Of a stretch of DNA of 64,000 bases, positions 59,355-64,000 are shown piece after piece. How positions within the stretch are numbered: position 1 is the stretch's first letter; every line of letters starts with the position of its first letter. The stretch comes from CAJBLF01 sp964495905 (GTDB lineage Bacteria > Patescibacteriota > Gracilibacteria > Absconditabacterales > Absconditicoccaceae), in NCBI GenBank assembly GCA_964495905.1, contig CAZBWN010000029.1, forward strand, positions 192,488-256,487. The letters are read 5' to 3'. The notes below the pieces were generated by a model. It saw only the letters and a program-made list of their open reading frames with translations. It made no database searches and was not told where the DNA came from. The position numbers were made by a program, and so were the translations under genes.

Positions 59355-59430
59355 ATTGACGTCATTCCCGACATGATCGGGAATCCATACTATTATGCTT
59401 GGATTCCCGCTTTCGCGGGAATGACGTCTA
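59355..59430. repeat. GTCATTCCCG ... CGGGAATGAC inverted repeat
   Basis: GTCATTCCCGACATGATCGG pairs with CCCGCTTTCGCGGGAATGAC, with inner GGGAATCC/GGATTCCC arms. It is of the common CATTCCCG class of intergenic repeats. Confidence 0.8.
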
Positions 59431-59513
59431 CGAGGATAAGAGGAGGAAACGAAGGAGGATTTATTTTCCATTGCAAATTTGCATCAAAAACATATCCTCT
59501 CTGTAACCTTAAT

Positions 59514-59541
59514 AAGATAACAAGATTATCTTATTTTTTAT
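59514..59541 (+). promoter_or_regulatory. Terminator-like hairpin in the nusA leader
   Basis: TAAGATAA (59514-59521), loop CAAGA, TTATCTTA (59527-59534) and six T, 16 bases before ATG 59557. Could act as an attenuator or simply end upstream transcription. Confidence 0.5.
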
Positions 59542-59556
59542 TTACTCAAAAAAAAC

Positions 59557-60585
59557 ATGAGATTAGATGGAAAAAGCATTCAAGCCGCTATTATGGCTCT
59601 TGTAGATGATTATAAATTCGATCCGTACCAAGTTCTTGAAATCGTGAAAGCAGGGATCAAGTCTGGATTCAAGAAAGATTATCCTCAATACAAAAAGTCT
59701 GAAGTCATGGTCAACATCGAAAACGATGGAACCGTTACTATTTATAGAGAGCTTGAAGTATCCAAAGAAGTCGAAGATGTTGAACAACAAATCACATTGG
59801 CTGATGCGAAGAAAATCAGAAAAGATGTCACTTTGTGAGAAAAATTATTGATAGATATCACTCCAAAGACACTTGAACTTTCTAGAATCGCTGCTCAATC
59901 TGCGGCTCAGACTATCAAACAAAGCCTAAAAGCTATCGAAAGAGAAAGGTTCTACGAAAAATTCCAAAACAAACAGGGAGAATTATTGAAAGCAAGAGTC
60001 ATCAGAGTGCATGCAGATAGCATCATCCTTGATGTGGAGGGAACTGCTGTAGTATTGCAACCGGATGGTCAAATCCCTAATAGGATGTATGAACCCGGAG
60101 AAGAGATATTCGTACTTTTGAAACAGATCTCAAAAGGACAAGGAGGTATCATCCTTGAAATCACTCAATCTACAACTGAATATATAGAAGCTATCTTGAG
60201 AAAAATCGTACCGGAACTTGAAGAAGGTATCGTTGCTATCGAAAAGATTGTAAGAATCCCTGGAAAAAGAACTAAAATCATCGTCTATTCCAACGAAGAA
60301 AAAGTGGATCCTGTAGGAGTGATGGTAGGAAGCAAAGGAGATAGAATCAATACTGTGCTTTCATTGCTTGACGGAGAAAAGATAGACTTTGTGGAAGATT
60401 CTGAAGATCCAGTACAATTGATCAAAAACTGTCTTAAACCAGCGCAAATCAACAACGTAGAAATCATAGATAACAAAGCTATCGTGACTATGGATGAAAA
60501 CCAGAAAGCGCTCGCTATCGGAAAATGAGCTTCTAATGTGAAGTTGGCGACCCAGTTGACGGGATATCAGATAGAGATCAGATAG
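59557..60585 (+). CDS. nusA: Transcription termination/antitermination factor NusA
   Basis: 342 residues. The N-terminal RNA-polymerase-binding domain (QAAIMALVDDYKFDPYQVLE) is followed by an S1 domain (GELLKARVIRVHADSIILDV) and two KH domains (EGIVAIEKIVRIPGKRTKII, DPVGVMVGSKGDRINTVLSL, KALAIGKGASNVKLATQLTG). VGSKGDRI and IGKGASNVK are the KH GXXG loops. There is no C-terminal acidic repeat, the usual short form. Followed by TGGAAAGATGG words and a terminator. Confidence 0.96.
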
Positions 60586-60587
60586 AA

Positions 60588-60625
60588 CATGGAAACATTG
60601 AAAGATTGAAAGATGGAAAGATGAT
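60588..60625. repeat. GGAAACATTGAAAGATTGAA word repeat
   Basis: Words of the same family as 39180 and the in-gene copies in elp3 and rimO, between the nusA stop and its terminator. Confidence 0.7.
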
Positions 60626-60654
60626 GATCCATTATATATAGTAGTAAATAATAG

Positions 60655-60691
60655 AAAAAAAATCGTTTGCGAAAGTGGACGGTTTTTTTTG
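60655..60691 (+). terminator. Rho-independent terminator of nusA
   Basis: AAATCGT and ACGGTTT arms (one G-T pair) followed by eight T. Confidence 0.65.
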
Positions 60692-60767
60692 TTATGACAA
60701 AAAACATTACAAAAACTCATATTTTTATAATATGTCAAGTATTATATTTTTACTATTTCATCAAAAA

Positions 60768-60795
60768 TTGACAAATAAAAAATACTTGATACAAT
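60768..60795 (+). promoter_or_regulatory. Promoter for the first LRR surface protein
   Basis: TTGACA (60768-60773), a 16-nt spacer beginning AATAAAAAATAC, and TACAAT (60790-60795). Confidence 0.75.
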
Positions 60796-60838
60796 TAAGA
60801 TATTTACAAAAGTTTCCTTTATATCCTTTTATTCCCCT

Positions 60839-62413
60839 ATGAAACAGCTTCTTAACAAAATCACTAAACATGCTTCGCATGTAGTTTCTCACACAAAAAA
60901 ACACAAACAGCAGTATCTGTTTGGTACGTTCTGATCATTTGCTATCATTAAAATGGTCCTCTTATTTGCAGCGTTTTTTGGGGTAATGCAGATCAGCAAT
61001 AGGACTTATGCCCAAGTCAATGGAGAACTTAATAGTAGCAATATCGGTACTTATTGTGCTATTTGAGTTACTAATTGTGATTTAACCTATAAAGGTATCA
61101 CAAGTATCGCTGAAAATACTTTTGTATGATATACAAATTTAGTTAATTTATATCTTTCAAATAATCCAATTACCTCTATTGAAGGTTGAGATTTTAACTG
61201 ACTTCCTAATTTACAGTATATAAGCATTCAAGATGCTCCTGTTGCTTCTATTGCATCTGATACCTTCAGCTGACTTTCTAGTATAAAATATATATTTTTT
61301 AATAATAATCAGATTACTTCTATTGCTCCTGGTACTTTCAACTGAATTTCTACATTACTTCAGTTGACACTTTCTGCTAATCAGATTACTTCTATTGCTC
61401 CTGGTACTTTCGGTTGACTTTCTAATTTAACTAAACTATTTCTTTCATATAACCAAATTGCTTCTCTTCCTGAAACCCTTCCAACTGAAGTACCTAATAT
61501 TACAAATGGTTTGCTACAGGTACACCACAACAAACTATGTACATGAAGTTGGAGTAGTACTCTTCTCAATTTTTTAAGTACTAAAGCAGGATGAGCTATC
61601 AATCTACTACCACAAGATACAAGTGCTTGTCCTATTCCTGGATGAGAACTCGGTATTAATAATAATGCTGCTTCTACTACAGACGTTAATGTAACTCTTA
61701 ATATCTCCGGTACTCTTCTTACAAATATGCAATTCCAAAATGATACTACAGGAGGAACTCGATCATCTTTAGAAGCATTTTCTACTACTAAAGCATGGAC
61801 GCTTTCTGCAGGTACGGGTTTGAAAACTGTATATGCACAATTTAATACAGGTACTCTATCTTCATCTTATAGTATCTTATATGAGCCAGGTACTGGATGT
61901 GTAGGATCTTCATGTGCAGATATCACATTACAGATTATAGCCAATGAATCATGATATTGTGAAATCGGTGACTCCGTAAACTTCGGTCTTACTTGATATT
62001 CTGCTTCATCTAGAGTGCTTCAATCAGCATTTCCCACTACAAGCGGAAACACTCCATGGTTCTGTAATGATATGCAAGGAAATGGTACAACACGAAATCT
62101 AAGCATCCAATCCAGTGATCTTCTCAATGTCTTTACAAACAATCCTAGCCATACTATTGCATGAAGCAATGTGTCTATCAAAAATCCTGCAGCAGCAGTA
62201 GTGCAATGAGCATGTACTCCTAACCCTGGATCTTCATTGAATGCACGAACTCCTATCGGTGTAGATACCCCTATCTTATGAAAAATAGGAGGTATAGGTG
62301 AAGTATGTAAGATACAGACATCACAAGTGGATCTCCAGATAAACATTCCTGCGTATCAAGCAGTAGGTCAATACTCTGGAACGCTTACCATCACCGTACC
62401 GAGTTGAATATAA
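60839..62413 (+). CDS. Leucine-rich-repeat surface protein with WxL-like C-terminal domain
   Basis: 524 residues. The N-terminus has a basic stretch then a hydrophobic segment (IIKMVLLFAAFFGVMQ). About five 24-residue LRRs of the form L-x-x-L-x-L-x-x-N-x-I-T-S-I-x-x-G-x-F-x-G-L follow (for example LTKLFLSYNQIASLP). A beta-rich linker carries two cysteines, and the C-terminal 170 residues (YCEIGDSVNFGLTGYS, SSDLLNVFTNNPSHTI, QYSGTLTITVP) form the same domain as the 7001 protein. A conserved KHKQQYLFGTF motif precedes the hydrophobic segment. It is secreted or surface-held, probably in adhesion. TGA glycines are frequent within the LRRs. Confidence 0.88.
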
Positions 62414-62473
62414 TTAATTTAACTACAAATTTTTAAGCAATCTTTTAATCTTTTAATTTATTAATTTATTCCC

Positions 62474-64000
62474 ATGAAACATCTTCTAAAAAAAATCAGT
62501 ACTCATGTTTCGCATGTATCGAAACACGTAAAAAAAAACAAACAACATTATCTGTTTGGAACGTTTTGATCATTTGCTGTTGTCAAAATGGTTTTGTTAT
62601 TTGCTGTATTTTTTGGTTTGATGCAAGTAAGCAATAACACTTATGCTCTAGTCAGCGGACCACTCAATAGCGGTAACGTTACCACTTATTGTACTATTTG
62701 AGCTACTACTTGTAATCTAGCCAATCAGGGTATCACGAGCATCGTTCCAAATACTTTTGTGGGATATACAAACTTACAATATTTAAACCTTGATCATAAT
62801 TCAATTACTTCCATTGAAAGTGGAAGTTTTAACTGACTTTCTTCTAACCTACTTAGTTTGAATCTTCAATATAATAGTATTACTTCTCTTGAAAATGGTG
62901 ATTTTAACTGACTTTCTAAAGTAACTGTTCTGTATATTAATAATAACAACATATCTTCTCTTGAATCTGGAGATTTTAATTGACTTCCTAAATTGGCAAA
63001 TCTATTTATGCAGTATAATAGTATATCTTCTCTTGAAGATGGCGGTTTTTCTTGAATTCCTCTTTTAACTTACTTAAATCTTCAATATAATAGTATTACT
63101 TCTCTTGAGGCTGGTGATTTTAACTGAATTCCTCTTTTAAATAGTTTGAGTATGAATAATAATTTAATTACTTCTATTGGGAATGATACTTTCAATTCAG
63201 TACCAAATATAACAGTTTTATCTCTTAATAATAATTTACTCACTTCTATTGATGTCGGAGATTTCAACTGACTTACTAATTTAACAATATTATATATACA
63301 GGATAATTCTATAGCATCCCTTCCTGAAAGTCTGCCCAATGAGTTAACGAGTATGATAAACGATCGTTTAAATATATATAATAATAGCTTATGTACGTGA
63401 AGTTGGAGTAGTGCTCTTTCTAGTTTTATGAGTATTAAAGGAGATACAAGTTGGGAATTTGCACAGGATACAAGTGCTTGTCCTATTCCTGCATGATCAT
63501 TTGTCATCAATAATAATGCTGGTTCTACTAATACAACTTCTGTCACTTTAAATATCACAGGTACGTGAGTAGGTAGTATGAGATTCCAAAATGATGGGAC
63601 AGGTTGATCTCGATCAGCTCGAATGCCATTTACAACAAGTCAGGCATGGACACTTTCTGCAGGTACAGGTATAAAAAATGTGTATGGACAATTTGGAAAT
63701 ATAAATGCCTTTGATGATATCCTATATACTACCACAGTTACAGGATGTGCAGGAACTTGATGTGGAGACATCACATTGGAGATCATAGCAAATGCTTCAG
63801 GATATTGTGAAATCGGTGATTCCGTAAACTTCGGTCTTACAGGATACTCTGCTTCATCTAGAGTGCTTCAATCAGCATTTCCCACTACAAGCGGAAATAC
63901 ACCATGGTTCTGTAATGATCTCCAAGGAAATGGTACGACACGAAATCTAAGCATCCAATCCAGTGATCTTCTCAATGTCTTCACTAATAATCCTAGCCAT
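62474..64000 (+). CDS. Second leucine-rich-repeat surface protein, 3' end outside window
   Basis: 509 residues to the edge, paralogue of the preceding gene: the same KNKQHYLFGTF start, hydrophobic segment and C-terminal domain. It has about eight LRRs against five in the neighbour, with near-identical units (LNLQYNSITSLE occurs twice with almost identical DNA). The last 200 bases are nearly identical to 61950-62160, so the copies duplicated or converted recently. TGA and GGA alternate at equivalent glycines. Confidence 0.86.

Noticed and set aside
61381..63558. Minus-strand frames inside the LRR genes (73-158 residues)
   Set aside because: Shadows of the repetitive plus-strand coding sequence; their repetitiveness merely mirrors the LRRs.
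1..64000. tRNA, rRNA and tmRNA genes
   Set aside because: No T-loop GGTTCGAATCC-like segments with matching acceptor stems, and no conserved rRNA blocks, were recognised by eye; a covariance-model scan would be decisive.

Overview
The window reads as chromosomal DNA of a bacterium that uses genetic code 25, in which TGA encodes glycine. That code is known from the candidate phyla Absconditabacteria (SR1) and Gracilibacteria (BD1-5/GN02). The evidence is internal. Conserved genes (lepA, gyrB, rpoD, metG, cysS, uvrB, rimO, hemW, nusA, elp3) are broken by in-frame TGA under the standard code, yet become full-length when TGA is glycine. TGA then falls on known family glycines such as HIGH of MetG, HIGN of CysS, the P-loop of UvrB and the GGGTP loop of HemW. 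Two recent paralogues at the right end swap TGA for GGA at equivalent positions. All coordinates here use TAA/TAG as the only stops. The DNA is AT-rich, genes usually lack a Shine-Dalgarno sequence, and no rRNA, tRNA or CRISPR was recognised.

Layout. 1-8520: hypothetical and envelope genes, rsmI, a four-helix-bundle (S23) gene, mutY, DUF1294, then a surface-protein locus (two membrane-anchored WxL-interacting-like proteins and two secreted beta-sandwich proteins). 8716-20509: lepA, a TPR protein, a GHMP-kinase-like protein, ruvA, rpoD, gyrB and a second TPR protein. 20645-22577: two tandem pairs of unrecognised small paralogues with one promoter and one terminator. 22638-33553: elp3, sodB, a YraN-like gene, a second S23 gene, an S41 protease, ferredoxin, an ECF-like sigma factor, HU, cutA, a methyltransferase, an mTERF-like helical repeat protein and metG. 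33663-39006: a cysteine-rich thioredoxin-fold protein, MFS transporter, PHP phosphatase, cysS, a RelE-type toxin-antitoxin pair and a lipoprotein lacking TGA codons. 39300-43119: an ATP-grasp ligase fused to a QEGLA/DUF1704 metallopeptidase, followed by a 7TM protein. 43248-54735: murF, an AI-2E-type transporter, rnpA, DUF192, DUF4230, a FISUMP lectin-like protein, rplI, a SemiSWEET-like protein, a CAP+SLH protein and a C-terminally short uvrB. 54789-64000: rimO, a ParE-type toxin-antitoxin pair, an FeFe-hydrogenase-like protein, hemW, nusA and two LRR surface proteins.

Two genome-wide habits stand out. Nearly every recognisable promoter has a TTGACA-like -35 box, exactly 16 nt of spacer and a TATAAT-like -10 box. 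Intergenic space is filled with small word-like, palindromic or inverted repeats (TTCAGAATT, TGGAAAGATGG, CCGCCTAGGCGG, GTCATTGCGAG, AGATACAAG families), and several of these words also sit in frame inside conserved genes.

Together the genes give translation, replication and repair, cell-wall synthesis and a sizeable secreted or surface-anchored repertoire. No biosynthetic pathway for small molecules is visible, which fits a reduced, host- or partner-dependent lifestyle.
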